Shown one piece after another: positions 48,958-58,484 of a DNA stretch of 64,000 nt. Made by a program: the position numbers and the translations under genes. The first letter of the stretch is position 1. Every line of letters begins with the position of its first letter. The notes beneath the pieces are model-generated. The model saw only the letters and a program-made list of their open reading frames with translations. It did no database searches and was not told the DNA's origin. The DNA is taken from assembly GCA_029260265.1 (NCBI GenBank), contig JAJDDO010000024.1:869458-933457 (forward strand), given 5' to 3'. This DNA comes from Phycisphaerales bacterium (GTDB taxonomy: Bacteria > Planctomycetota > Phycisphaerae > Phycisphaerales > UBA1924).

Positions 48958-50099
48958 GATTGCTCCGAATCTTTGAGAACGAGAACCAGGTCATTGACAT
49001 TGGTGCCCGTCGGTCCGGTACGGATGGTCGCACCTATGGAATCAAGGTAGGCCAGTGTATCATGATTCTGTAACGCATGGCGGGCAGGGCTCGCGGTGAT
49101 CATCGCAGGAGCGATGATCGATCCGCACGCGTCACTCGGACCGTCGATCCCGTCGGTTGCCAAGCCGAGCACCATCCAGCTTGTTTCATTGGCTTGGGCG
49201 AGTGCGAGTGCACACGCGAGTGAAGCCTCCATGCACGGCCCACCGATCCCCCCTGAATCGTGTACATCAACAGTGGTTTCGCCGGCATAGATCGTCGTTG
49301 TGCCGGTTCTCAGAAAGCTCTCCGCCAGTGCTTTTCCTTGGATCTGCGCATCGCCTGTGATGCCGGTCTGCACGATGGTGTCCGTGCCGAGTTGAGCCCG
49401 CAGAGCAGCCGCTGGGGTGGTGTGGTTCCCAAGAATCAAGTGCAGCGGGGGGTGGCTCTCGGTCATCATCGGGCCAGATGCGATCGTGCCGAGATCATCG
49501 CCGATAACATCGGAAATCAAATACACCCGCGTATCGGGGCAATGGGCGAGCAGATCGCCCAGCCCGCCGGCTTTGAGTGTTTCGAATTGTTTTCTTATTG
49601 CATTGAGCTCTTGGATCGTGGCGCCCGATTCGTTGAAGCTTCGCGTAGTCTCGATGATCTGCTCAAGGGTGACCCCGGGCCTGGGTGAGCAGAGGTGCGC
49701 CGATCCGCCGCCAGAGATGCAGACTATGCAGGCGTCACCCGCGGGGATTGATTCTGCGTACACGCGTAGGCGTGCGGCCGCCTCTATATTGCGCTGCGTC
49801 GGGTGCGGGTGATCCGCAGCCAAAGTAATCACCCTCGGATGAATCGGCACAATCAGTTCCTCTGGTGCGAGGACCACACCGCCCACGAGACGATCGGCAA
49901 GGGCATCGGCGAACCAACGCGCCATCCCGATCGAAGCCTTGCCGAACGCGAGTATGTGCGTTGGGCGATGTGGGATCTGGATGCTCGCGTTGTCGAGGAG
50001 TGTTTCTGGTGCACACGATCGGAGCGTATGTTCAATCAAGCCCGCCGCGATTGCTTGCACACGCGGATCAAGCCCAAGCTGAAATCGGATGGTGTTCAC
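48954..50099 (-). CDS. Glycerate 2-kinase (GckA/MOFRL family)
   Basis: Phosphorylates glycerate, usually to 2-phosphoglycerate. The 381-residue protein has HILAFGKASIGMARWFADAL, CIVCISGGGSAHLCSPRPG, NAIRKQFETLKAGGL, YLISDVIGDDLGTIASGP, and the MOFRL-type end WMVLGLATDGIDGPSDACG. The GTG start overlaps the aminotransferase stop (GTGA) and its stop overlaps the oxidoreductase start (ATGA). The middle position suggests a shared catabolic route, but the substrate link is not obvious. Confidence 0.92.
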   Translation of the reverse strand: MNTIRFQLGLDPRVQAIAAGLIEHTLRSCAPETLLDNASIQIPHRPTHILAFGKASIGMARWFADALADRLVGGVVLAPEELIVPIHPRVITLAADHPHPTQRNIEAAARLRVYAESIPAGDACIVCISGGGSAHLCSPRPGVTLEQIIETTRSFNESGATIQELNAIRKQFETLKAGGLGDLLAHCPDTRVYLISDVIGDDLGTIASGPMMTESHPPLHLILGNHTTPAAALRAQLGTDTIVQTGITGDAQIQGKALAESFLRTGTTTIYAGETTVDVHDSGGIGGPCMEASLACALALAQANETSWMVLGLATDGIDGPSDACGSIIAPAMITASPARHALQNHDTLAYLDSIGATIRTGPTGTNVNDLVLVLKDSEQS

Positions 50100-51274
50100 G
50101 CGAGGGCCTTGCGGAGCCGGGCGATGGCCTCATCTACAGCTTTGGCCTGCTTACAGAACGCGAAACGCACGAACGCGGCCCCGTCTGCAGGATCCGAATA
50201 AAAGGCGCTCGGCGGGATGGCACCAACGCCGGCGTGCTCAGGGAGCCATCGACAAAGATCAACATCGCTGACGAGCCCAAGCCGTTGCGTGACCTCGGTA
50301 TGCTCCGCCATGATGAAATAGGACCCCGCAGGGACACGGACTCTGAAGCCAAGTTCGCTCAGCGATTCACCAAGCAGCCCCCGCATTGAGCCATAGTGGG
50401 CTTGGAGTTTGGTAATCTCATCCTCTCCCTCATCAAGCAGTGCGGCAACCCCATGCTGGAGCGGGGTCGGCACGGAGAAGGTGAGGAACTGATGAGCCGA
50501 CCGGATGCCCGCGCTGAGTCTGGGCGGAGCGATCGCCCAGCCCACCTTCCAGCCTGTCAGCGAAAAACTCTTGCCCGCGCTCGAGAGCACCACCGTTCGA
50601 TCACGCATGCCTGGGATGGAAGCGATCGAACGGTGGGCGATGCCATCGAAGGTGATCCGTTCGTAGACCTCGTCAGAGATCGCGATCGCATCATGCCGAA
50701 TGCACAACTGGGTGATTTGTTCGAGCTGCCGATCGTTGAACACCGTTCCGGTGGGGTTGTGAGGCGTGTTGATGAGCACGCCCTTTGTGCGTGAACTCAT
50801 CGCGGCTTGCAACTCTTCGTCATTGTATGAAAAACCGGTTTCGGTCGGGTGCAGGGTGACGAGCCTCGCAACGACCCCGGCCATCGCCATGCACGCGCGG
50901 TACGAATCGTAATACGGCTCAAAGACCACGATCTCATCGCCGGGGTTGAACAGCCCGAGCATGGTCGCCGCGATCGCTTCGGTGCACCCGCTGGTCACGG
51001 TGACCTCGGTGTCGGGGTCTGGATCGATGCCGTTGATTCTGTTCGCCCACCGGGCGATCGCCTGGCGAAGAATTGGGACGCCGGGCATGGGGGCGTATTG
51101 ATTGTGCCCAGCATCGATGGCGATTTTGGCAGCGAGCTTGCCGATCTCTGGGCCATCAAAGTCGGGGAACCCCTGGGCAAGGTTGACCGCCTGATGCTTG
51201 TTTGCAAGCGCGGTCATCTCTGTAAAGATGGTCGTGCCAAAGGGGCGGAACCGGTCTGAAATCGCTGTGCTCAT
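50096..51274 (-). CDS. PLP aminotransferase, kynurenine/methionine aminotransferase-like
   Basis: A 392-residue class I aminotransferase. It begins with FTEMTALANKHQAVNLAQG and FPDFDGP, the hallmark of the kynurenine aminotransferase/cysteine-S-conjugate beta-lyase (KAT I, YbdL) group. VTSGCTEAIAATMLGLFNP, NTPHNPTGTVF and the PLP lysine in SSAGKSFSLTGWKVGW follow. The ATG at 51274 is chosen; the open frame upstream is not coding. It leads a coupled three-gene operon with glycerate kinase and a flavin oxidase. Given kynA and kynU elsewhere in the window, kynurenine is one plausible substrate, but methionine or glutamine are equally possible. Confidence 0.92.
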   Translation of the reverse strand: MSTAISDRFRPFGTTIFTEMTALANKHQAVNLAQGFPDFDGPEIGKLAAKIAIDAGHNQYAPMPGVPILRQAIARWANRINGIDPDPDTEVTVTSGCTEAIAATMLGLFNPGDEIVVFEPYYDSYRACMAMAGVVARLVTLHPTETGFSYNDEELQAAMSSRTKGVLINTPHNPTGTVFNDRQLEQITQLCIRHDAIAISDEVYERITFDGIAHRSIASIPGMRDRTVVLSSAGKSFSLTGWKVGWAIAPPRLSAGIRSAHQFLTFSVPTPLQHGVAALLDEGEDEITKLQAHYGSMRGLLGESLSELGFRVRVPAGSYFIMAEHTEVTQRLGLVSDVDLCRWLPEHAGVGAIPPSAFYSDPADGAAFVRFAFCKQAKAVDEAIARLRKALA

Positions 51275-51300
51275 GCCCAATCGTAGGGGCGAGCGGGGCG

Positions 51301-52695
51301 TTACTCGAATCCGAGCAATCTCGCCGCTTCCCACGCTGGCGCCGACCACGGGGCAGCCGCGGTGATCTCGATGAGTTCGCTGCGTTGTTCAGGATCTGCC
51401 GGGTCTGGGTCCAGGTAATTTTGTTTGAAGGTATCAAGGAGTCCTTGAGCTTCTAGAAGTTTCCCTTCGAGTGTTTCACGCTGAGGTTCATCGACCCATC
51501 GAAGTGCATCCGCGAACTGTTCGCTGGTTGGCATTGTGTGCCCCATACCTTCGATATCGATGAGTTTGATCTGGAGCTTGTCGCGTTTCATCAGGTCTCG
51601 GCGGACGATCATCTCGGGCTCGTTGAAATCTGCGGTCCCCGTGATCGCAGCAATCCGGCGTTGCTTGAGCAGCTTGAACCACTTGGCGGAGGGCTTGCCA
51701 AGCCTCGCGGGCCAGTACTTGCCCTCCTTGCCCGTCGGTGCGTTGTGGTAGGTATCGAGCCCAACGATCGGCACCGCGCCAGCGAAGATTTCTGGGAATG
51801 AGCATTGCAGGATGCCCGAGCACCGACCGCCGCCGGACATCCCGGTGAGGTAGATCCGCTGGTGATCGATCCGGAAACGGGCGTCGAGGGTGGCGATGGA
51901 ATCGAGATGGTTCTGGAGCCGATCGGTCAGCGGGCGGGTGTTACCGTTGTTGTCAACCCCGACGCAGATAAGCCCGAGTTCATCGCAGATCGCTTCAAAG
52001 ATGCGTGGCGGCGATCCACTCTCGCTCGGGCTGATCCAGATCAGCACACCAAGTGGAGTGTCCGGATCGAAGCCCTGAGGAAACCTTGCTTGCATGGTTT
52101 CTTGGCCCAGTGTGCGTGAGAGCCTCGGGTAGTTGGCGCGGATTCTTGATCGAACAACCTTGGTGGTCAGGGTGATCGGCGAGCCGGTATGGGGCGGTGC
52201 GAGTTCAAAGCGTCGATCAAGCTCAGTCGTGTCGGCAGGGAACTGGGGATTATCGATTGGGAGCGTGATACGCGATTCGATCACTTGGGCATCGATGGTG
52301 AAGAACTTGCCTTCGTCGGTGATGTTTCGGACAAGGTACGAACCGTCGGAGGCTTGGTGCACCTCGGCGAGGGAGTCGTCCAAGCCCTTGCGGGACATAT
52401 GGATGTAGGCCATTGGCTCAGTCGCGACCGATTCAAGGGAAGGATTGCCGAGCCCTCGGCGCAGGGCGACGAAGTCGCGTGTATTGAGCTGTCCAAGATA
52501 TCCGCCGAGTTCGCGGAGCATCCGGTTATCAATGAAAACAGTTTCAATCGGCTTCGAAGATTGGGTGATGTATCCGCCCGTTGGTGGCTTGGATTGAACC
52601 CTGAACGGATCGCCTGCTTGGAGCGGGCAACTCAGCAGCATGAGGAGGACGAGCGCATGAAGCTGGGAGCGTCTTGGGATTGCGGGGGTGTGCAT
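51301..52695 (-). CDS. Secreted alpha/beta-hydrolase (esterase-like) protein
   Basis: A 464-residue protein with a signal peptide (residues 1-27, hydrophobic LHALVLLMLLSCPLQAGD). The N-terminal third is of unknown type. The C-terminal half is an alpha/beta hydrolase fold like poly(3-hydroxybutyrate) depolymerase or feruloyl esterase: GVLIWISPSESG, DHQRIYLTGMSGGGRCSGI with the nucleophile-elbow serine in GMSGG, AAITGTADFNEPEM and GMGHTMPTSEQFADAL with the likely catalytic histidine. The start at 52695 is chosen for the signal peptide. The substrate is unknown. Confidence 0.82.
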   Translation of the reverse strand: MHTPAIPRRSQLHALVLLMLLSCPLQAGDPFRVQSKPPTGGYITQSSKPIETVFIDNRMLRELGGYLGQLNTRDFVALRRGLGNPSLESVATEPMAYIHMSRKGLDDSLAEVHQASDGSYLVRNITDEGKFFTIDAQVIESRITLPIDNPQFPADTTELDRRFELAPPHTGSPITLTTKVVRSRIRANYPRLSRTLGQETMQARFPQGFDPDTPLGVLIWISPSESGSPPRIFEAICDELGLICVGVDNNGNTRPLTDRLQNHLDSIATLDARFRIDHQRIYLTGMSGGGRCSGILQCSFPEIFAGAVPIVGLDTYHNAPTGKEGKYWPARLGKPSAKWFKLLKQRRIAAITGTADFNEPEMIVRRDLMKRDKLQIKLIDIEGMGHTMPTSEQFADALRWVDEPQRETLEGKLLEAQGLLDTFKQNYLDPDPADPEQRSELIEITAAAPWSAPAWEAARLLGFE

Positions 52696-52832
52696 AGGAT
52701 GTGATACGCCAAATCGGGTCTGGGGTTGTGGCTCGGGTGGTGAATCTGTTGAAAAAAGGCGCAGAAAGCGATTCAAATGGGGTGCCGACTTGACCGAAGA
52801 GAGAATGGGGCTAGCGTTCCCCCCAACCAGAT

Positions 52833-52905
52833 GCCCTGGTAGCTCAATTGGTAGAGCGAGCGGCTGTTAACCGCTAGGTCGCAGGTTCGAGTCCTGCTCG
52901 GGGCG
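52833..52905 (+). tRNA. tRNA-Asn (anticodon GTT)
   Basis: A complete cloverleaf: acceptor GCCCTGG with TCGGGGC (two G-T pairs) and discriminator G, D arm AGCTCAATTGGTAGAGC, anticodon stem AGCGG/CCGCT with loop CTGTTAA and anticodon GTT, T arm GCAGG-TTCGAGT-CCTGC. CCA is not encoded. It stands alone and is followed by a strong terminator. Confidence 0.96.
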
Positions 52906-52913
52906 TATCAAAA

Positions 52914-52952
52914 ACCGTCGGATCCTCATCAAAGCGGATCCGACGGTTTTTT
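52914..52952 (+). terminator. Rho-independent terminator after tRNA-Asn
   Basis: A 12-bp perfect stem (ACCGTCGGATCC with GGATCCGACGGT) with a 10-base loop is followed by six T. On the minus strand the run of A before it also gives T residues, so it can serve the convergent membrane-protein gene too. Confidence 0.9.
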
Positions 52953-52999
52953 CATGTCTGCAAACGGGTCCAACCAATCGTGTTCGGGTATGAAACCGA

Positions 53000-54091
53000 T
53001 CAGTGAACGGGATCAGTCCAGATCTCGGCCAGGTCTTGGCCGTCGCAAACCCTCCGAACCACGAGATACAGCATGGTGGATGCGGTATAGAAATAGCTGA
53101 TGGCATAGCCCGCGAAAACGAGCTGGAAGAGTGATCTCCAGAACTCGATAAAGTTGTTGGCGGTTGGCTGGGTCGCGCCCAGATCGCCCGTGCCTGTCAG
53201 GACCCTTGAGCCCGCATCATTGGCGAGCATCCCCATGCCCCAGTCGGTCAATGAGATGGACCCGAGCATGACAAACTGGAAGACCCCCAGAGCGATCGAC
53301 CCAAGCATAAACAAGATCGCTGCGTACACAAACACCCGCAGCGGGCGGCCGGCGAGGTAGGCGTAGCTGCGCTGAATCGCATCGAATCCGTCGGTGCCCT
53401 CGCACGCGATCGATGGAACAATCAGAGGCATGCAAAGCAGCTGCATCAGCAGGGTCAGCGTCACGATGAGCCCGAGTATGAGCGCTAGCGAATACAGCAC
53501 CCCGCCGAGCAGGTCGACAACAGGCACCGAGACAAGGAATCCACCCAAGGAAATCAGACCGAGGAGAACCACCGCGAGCACAATCGGCGCGAACACCGCG
53601 GTTGCCAGGTGCGTGATCCTGCGGAGGACGAACCCTGTGGTATCCGTGCGATCCGCGATGCGGCCTTGGGAGAACTCGATCGCGGTGCTCCTTGCCATAA
53701 TGCATCCGATGATCGAGAGTATGAAGAGCATCGGGATGCCCACGATGACCGTAGTCCACGGGTGAGCGTAGCCAGCTCGGAAAATGTTTGCGAGCAGATC
53801 GATGAGCGAATGGAAGGCATGGATCGGGTGCAGAGATAACTCAGAGTTCATCGCGGTGGGCAGGATGCGTGGAGGCGTTTCAATCCAGAGTGTCGGGACC
53901 CAGCTTAGGATGCTGAGCAGAAATGCCGCGACCACGCCGAGTATGAGCCGTGATGGCCCCAGTGCCAAGGCGGGGGCCCGGAGAAGCTTGGGCCAGAGCA
54001 GATCACTGGTCAGGTCCTCAAAGATATGGACATGCTCGCGCGTGCGTGGGGGCCTTGACGATGGTGCGGATGAGGTGGTTTGGTCTGCCAT
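53000..54091 (-). CDS. Multi-pass membrane protein of unknown function
   Basis: A 363-residue protein with about six predicted membrane segments, among them LILGVVAAFLLSILSWVP, TVIVGIPMLFILSIIGCIM, FAPIVLAVVLLGLISLGGFL, LALILGLIVTLTLLMQLLCM, and VFVYAAILFMLGSIALGVF. A soluble N-terminal part of about 45 residues precedes them. The DGFDAIQRSYAYLAGRPLR segment between helices is a typical cytoplasmic loop of DUF4013/YciC-type integral membrane proteins, but I cannot assign a family firmly. The start at 54091 is chosen over the long non-coding extension. It is divergent from the next membrane-protein gene. Confidence 0.8.
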   Translation of the reverse strand: MADQTTSSAPSSRPPRTREHVHIFEDLTSDLLWPKLLRAPALALGPSRLILGVVAAFLLSILSWVPTLWIETPPRILPTAMNSELSLHPIHAFHSLIDLLANIFRAGYAHPWTTVIVGIPMLFILSIIGCIMARSTAIEFSQGRIADRTDTTGFVLRRITHLATAVFAPIVLAVVLLGLISLGGFLVSVPVVDLLGGVLYSLALILGLIVTLTLLMQLLCMPLIVPSIACEGTDGFDAIQRSYAYLAGRPLRVFVYAAILFMLGSIALGVFQFVMLGSISLTDWGMGMLANDAGSRVLTGTGDLGATQPTANNFIEFWRSLFQLVFAGYAISYFYTASTMLYLVVRRVCDGQDLAEIWTDPVH

Positions 54092-54149
54092 ATGGGACAT
54101 GCTACCCGATTGTGGTTGCCAAAGCACGGCTTTGCGCCGATGATGAGGT

Positions 54150-55007
54150 ATGCGAACCCATATCTCTCGTTGGATTTTCCGAGTATTGACCCTCTGTGTG
54201 GTTGGCCCCCTGTGCGCGAGCTTTGCATCTGGGGTCCGCTCGATTGATGGAGCTGAGCACGCGAGCTTTCTGGTGTCCCAGAGCATCGGGGCCGGCGCTG
54301 CGGTGCTCGCAGTGACCCTCGGGATCGTGGTAATCCTCGGCGTGGTGATCGCTCGGGTGACAACGCGGCGCGAGGCGATGCTCAATATGGCGTTCATCTT
54401 TGGATGGGTCGCTTGGACCGGCGGACGGATGGGCGACCTGTTCCGAGCCCAGCAGGGCGGGTTTGTGCTGCTGGCGATTGAGGGTACCGTGATCGGGCTC
54501 GCGGTGATGATGGTGTTGAAGCTTTCTTCGCGGGGCGACGCCGATGACGAGCCGATGACCTCTTTGGATTGTAAAGCTATTCTGAATATGCCCGAGTTGA
54601 TGGCTCTTGGGGCGGCGATGATCGCTGCGATCGCGGCGGCTTGGGCATTCGGGCGAACAGATCTGCCCGGGCAGTCGCTGTGGGCAACATTCGCCGGCGG
54701 GATCGTTGCGGGCCTGGTTGGCGCGATGGTGCTGAAGAGCAACGAGAAAGACATGCATGAGCGATCACACACCATGATCCCGATGGTCATCGGCGTGATG
54801 CTCGCGGGGGTGGTGTCGCCCTTGATCGGGATGGTGTCGCCGGGACCGGGGGGCATGCTCGAATCGATTGCCTCTGGATCGATGCCGGGGTGGCTCGCGG
54901 TTTCTCCGATTTCTTGGGCAGCGGGGGCGCTCTTGGGTGTTCCGATCGGTTGGGGTTGGCTTGAGAGCACGGTGGCGATGCAGGAATCGCATACCCAAAC
55001 CGCCTAG
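54150..55007 (+). CDS. Membrane protein of unknown function
   Basis: A 285-residue protein with about seven hydrophobic segments. The N terminus looks like a signal anchor (MRTHISRWIFRVLTLCVVG). Others include AAVLAVTLGIVVILGVVIA, MNMAFIFGWVAW-like and GFVLLAIEGTVIGLAVMMV, then LGAAMIAAIAAAWAFG, ATFAGGIVAGLVGAMVL and MVIGVMLAGVVSPLIGMV. No catalytic or binding motif is visible. It is divergent from the preceding gene across only 58 bases and precedes folE2 on the same strand by 137 bases. Confidence 0.75.
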   Translation: MRTHISRWIFRVLTLCVVGPLCASFASGVRSIDGAEHASFLVSQSIGAGAAVLAVTLGIVVILGVVIARVTTRREAMLNMAFIFGWVAWTGGRMGDLFRAQQGGFVLLAIEGTVIGLAVMMVLKLSSRGDADDEPMTSLDCKAILNMPELMALGAAMIAAIAAAWAFGRTDLPGQSLWATFAGGIVAGLVGAMVLKSNEKDMHERSHTMIPMVIGVMLAGVVSPLIGMVSPGPGGMLESIASGSMPGWLAVSPISWAAGALLGVPIGWGWLESTVAMQESHTQTA

Positions 55008-55144
55008 GGCTTTGCCGAACTGACGGGTCCAAAGCGGGCTGATTTTGTGTTGATTGTGGGTTGAAATACTCGGGCGGTGCCTGGGGTTGTTTGTGTGTGG
55101 ACGCCCTATCATCTTGGACAGATTGAATCAGACAAAGGAACACC

Positions 55145-55975
55145 ATGACAACAGATACAAAGACTTGTGGCAGCAGTGGTTGCGAGTGTAAGCCGATGCC
55201 GGATGTTCAGGGTGCCAAGGATTTTCGCAAGGTCGCGATTGATCGGGTGGGCGTCAAGGATGTCGTGTACCCGATGAAACTGGCAACCCGTGATGGGGGC
55301 GAGCAAGCGACCGTGGCGTCGATCAATATGTATGTCGCGCTGCCTCAAGAGCAGAAGGGGACGCACATGTCGCGCTTCCTCGAGGTGCTCAACGAGCACA
55401 AGTGCTCGCCATTCCGTCCAGAAGACATCCCGATGATCACCAAGAAGATCAAGGAACGGCTCAATGCGGAAGAGGCGCACTTTGAGGCGTCGTTTACCTA
55501 TTTTATCGAGAAACCCGCCCCGGTAACCGGGCAGACTGGGCTGATGAACTACGAGGTGACCTTTGCGTGCAGTGCCAATAGCCACGAGGACTTTGTGATG
55601 ACGGTTGCGGCGCCGGCGACTAGCCTGTGCCCGTGTTCGAAAGAGATCTCGCAGTACGGAGCGCACAATCAGCGGTGCAAGATCGAGGCTTCTGTGCGCA
55701 CCAACGGGGTCTTGTGGATTGAGGACCTCGCAGAGATGCTTGAGGGGGCGGCGAGCCATCCCGTGTACGCGGTGCTCAAGCGTCCCGACGAGAAGTATGT
55801 GACCGAGAAAGCCTTTGAGAACCCGAAGTTCGTCGAGGATATCGTCCGTGATCTGGCGATGACGCTTGATGAGGAGGATCGGATTGTGCAGTACTCGATC
55901 AGTTCTGAAAACTTCGAGTCGATCCACTCTCACAATGCCTACGCCGAGTTGGAGCGTGACAAACGCGAGGATTGA
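55145..55975 (+). CDS. folE2: GTP cyclohydrolase IB (FolE2)
   Basis: Converts GTP to dihydroneopterin triphosphate, the entry to folate and queuosine; the type IB enzyme can use metals other than zinc. The 276-residue protein has DRVGVKDVVYPM, GTHMSRFLEVLN, the signature TSLCPCSKEISQYGAHNQR and the C-terminal NFESIHSHNAYAEL. The N terminus TCGSSGCECKP has three cysteines not usual for the family core. AAAGGA lies 6 bases before the ATG. It supplies the pathway in which folK acts, and queG lies elsewhere in the window. Confidence 0.96.
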   Translation: MTTDTKTCGSSGCECKPMPDVQGAKDFRKVAIDRVGVKDVVYPMKLATRDGGEQATVASINMYVALPQEQKGTHMSRFLEVLNEHKCSPFRPEDIPMITKKIKERLNAEEAHFEASFTYFIEKPAPVTGQTGLMNYEVTFACSANSHEDFVMTVAAPATSLCPCSKEISQYGAHNQRCKIEASVRTNGVLWIEDLAEMLEGAASHPVYAVLKRPDEKYVTEKAFENPKFVEDIVRDLAMTLDEEDRIVQYSISSENFESIHSHNAYAELERDKRED

Positions 55976-56060
55976 TCCTGCGAGCCCAAACAAGCCGATT
56001 GGTCCGTATGTACGATGATATCATCGGCGGTATTGGTGCGCATTGGGCGGATTGGCGGGC

Positions 56061-58484
56061 ATGGCGAGGCTGAAGCATATTATTCCGAGCATGTTCCACC
56101 GGCGGGTGCTGCTCTTGGGTGCGATCGCAGCAGGAGCGTTCGTGCTGCTCGGTGCTCGGCTCGGATGGATGACAATCGTTGACGGGCACGCGGCACGCGA
56201 ACAAGCAGAAAAACGGCTGGTTCGACGGAGCTGGTATCCGACGGTTCGCGGACAGATCCTCGATCGCAAGGGGCGTGTGCTCGCGGTCGACCGGGCGAGC
56301 TATGACCTCTCGGTTGATTACCGGGTGCTCGACGGGTCTTGGGCCTTGTCGAGGGCTCGTCAGCACGCGAGAAGGGTGCACAAGGACCGATGGGGGCTGA
56401 TGAGTGATGCCCAGCGTGATGCGTTGGTGTTGCAGATCGCCGATGCGTACGAAGAGCATGTCGAGAGCATGATGAAATACATCGTCCGCGAAACCAAGGT
56501 TGATCGGCGTGAGCTCGATGAGCGTCGGCAGGCGATCGTTGATCAGATCCAGCGGATGCACGCCCAGTATTACGATCGGACCAAGACCCGGCTGATCGAA
56601 GATCGAAAACGGTCCGGGCTGCCTCTCGAAGATGGGGATCTTGCACGCATTGAACGGATCGCGTCGCAGCCGATCCGCGAGATGGTGCAGGGGCATGTGC
56701 TTGTCGAGGGCATCAGTGACGAGATCGGGTTTCGATTGATGAGGCTGATCGGGCGTGAGCTTGTTGTGAGAGCACGAGGAGACATCGATGGGCGGCAGGC
56801 GCGGTCGGTGGAGTTATTGCCCGGGCTTGAGGTAATCGATGCGTCCGAGCGGGTGTACCCGTTTACAAGCGTGCAGGTGGACTTTGATCTTCGATCGTTC
56901 CCGCTTCCAATGCGGGAGCAGCGTGCGGTGGGGGTGGAGGTTGACGATGTGGCATCATTGGTGCTTGGGCGTGTGGATGATCGGGTCTTTGAGACCGATG
57001 TAAATCGGCGCAATGAGCGGTTTGATTCAGATGACGAGTTTCGCGCGTGGGCATCGACCGCGGACGGCATTGATCGCGGGCGGTACGGGCTCAATGGCGA
57101 TCGCGTCGGGCGGACGGGGCTTGAGGCGGCGTATGAGGATGATCTCCGCGGGCTTCGCGGCGTGCGGATTGAGCAGCTGCAGACGGGGATGGTTCGTGAG
57201 ATGCCGACGGAGGTCGGGCGGGATTTACACCTGACGATCGATGTGATGCTGCAGGCGCGGATCCGTGGGTTGATTGATCCTCGGCTTGGGCTGACGCGGG
57301 TGCAGGGGTGGCATAACAATCCACGCCCCGAGATCATGACGATCGGCACCGAGCTGGGCGCCGGGGTGGTGGTGATCGAGGTGGGGACGGGTGAGATTCT
57401 GGCGATGGTCACGGGTCCAACGCCTCCGCGTGATGGTGATTGGGCACGATTGGGGATCGCGGACGATGCACAGCGTGTGTACTTTGAGAAGGTGCACTCG
57501 CCGTATGTAAGCAAGGCGATCGCCAAGCCCTATCCGCCGGGATCGGTTGCCAAGGCATTGATTTTGTGCGGGTCGGCGGCGCATGATGTGTATCACCCTG
57601 GTGAACGGATCAAGGCGAGCGGGCATCTGATCGAAGATCGTGCGGACATCCTGCGATCCTGGATATTCAAGCAGCACGGGATCACCCATGCGGATCAGCT
57701 TGGGCATGATCCGGACGGGGTGGAGGCGTTGATGGTTTCATCCAATGTGTTCTTCTTTACGCTTGGGCAGCGGCTTGGTGCACGGAACATCGCGGAGGTC
57801 TATAACCGGTTTGGTGTGGGGTATCGGTATGAGCTTGGGGTTGGCACGGTGTGGCCGGGCTCGATCGGGGGGTTGCGTACCGAGAACGACGGGTCAGATC
57901 TGACGAAGTTCGATGCGATCCAGTTGGGGATTGGGCAGGGGCCGGTGACATGGACACCGCTGCATGCGGCCGATGCGTTCGCGACGATCGCGCGGATGGG
58001 GTACAACATCGAGCCGACCTTGATCCGCGATGGGACCGCGCCGCGGGTGACGGATGTGAGTATCCCGTCTTGGGCTGCGAGCGAAGCGCTCGAAGGGTTG
58101 CGGAAGGTAGTTTCGGATCCGCAGTTCGGCACGGGGTACGCAATGACCTTTGATACGCAGAAGGATCCGGTATTCAATGCTCCGGGTATCGAGGTATGGG
58201 GCAAGACGGGGACAGCGACAAGCTCGCCTCTGGTGATCGATCCCGATGACTCTGGCGAAGGAGACAACGGCCCGTTGGAGCCAAGGGTTGTGCGTGCCGG
58301 CGATCATTCGTGGTATGTGTCGCTGGTTGCACCCAAGGGCGATGGTCCACAGTATGCGATCGCGGTGGTGGTCGATTATGGAGGATCGGGCGGGCGAGTC
58401 TCTGGGCCGATCAATAACCAGGTGATCCATGCGCTGATCGCGGAGGGGTACTTGCCTGAGGCGAATGTGGAGGCGGGGCCATGA
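56061..58484 (+). CDS. mrdA: Penicillin-binding protein 2 (elongasome transpeptidase)
   Basis: A class B PBP that cross-links peptidoglycan during side-wall growth. The 807-residue protein has an N-terminal membrane anchor (about residues 12-33, RRVLLLGAIAAGAFVLLGARL) and the pedestal start TVRGQILDRKGRVLAVDRAS. The transpeptidase motifs are SVAK (PPGSVAKALILCG), SSN (MVSSNVFFFTLGQRLG) and KTGT (WGKTGTATSS). A larger pedestal region (about residues 60-330) with a coiled charged part makes it longer than E. coli PBP2 (633 residues). The ATG at 56061 is preferred over a TTG at 56043. It overlaps rodA by 4 bp. Confidence 0.94.
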   Translation: MARLKHIIPSMFHRRVLLLGAIAAGAFVLLGARLGWMTIVDGHAAREQAEKRLVRRSWYPTVRGQILDRKGRVLAVDRASYDLSVDYRVLDGSWALSRARQHARRVHKDRWGLMSDAQRDALVLQIADAYEEHVESMMKYIVRETKVDRRELDERRQAIVDQIQRMHAQYYDRTKTRLIEDRKRSGLPLEDGDLARIERIASQPIREMVQGHVLVEGISDEIGFRLMRLIGRELVVRARGDIDGRQARSVELLPGLEVIDASERVYPFTSVQVDFDLRSFPLPMREQRAVGVEVDDVASLVLGRVDDRVFETDVNRRNERFDSDDEFRAWASTADGIDRGRYGLNGDRVGRTGLEAAYEDDLRGLRGVRIEQLQTGMVREMPTEVGRDLHLTIDVMLQARIRGLIDPRLGLTRVQGWHNNPRPEIMTIGTELGAGVVVIEVGTGEILAMVTGPTPPRDGDWARLGIADDAQRVYFEKVHSPYVSKAIAKPYPPGSVAKALILCGSAAHDVYHPGERIKASGHLIEDRADILRSWIFKQHGITHADQLGHDPDGVEALMVSSNVFFFTLGQRLGARNIAEVYNRFGVGYRYELGVGTVWPGSIGGLRTENDGSDLTKFDAIQLGIGQGPVTWTPLHAADAFATIARMGYNIEPTLIRDGTAPRVTDVSIPSWAASEALEGLRKVVSDPQFGTGYAMTFDTQKDPVFNAPGIEVWGKTGTATSSPLVIDPDDSGEGDNGPLEPRVVRAGDHSWYVSLVAPKGDGPQYAIAVVVDYGGSGGRVSGPINNQVIHALIAEGYLPEANVEAGP

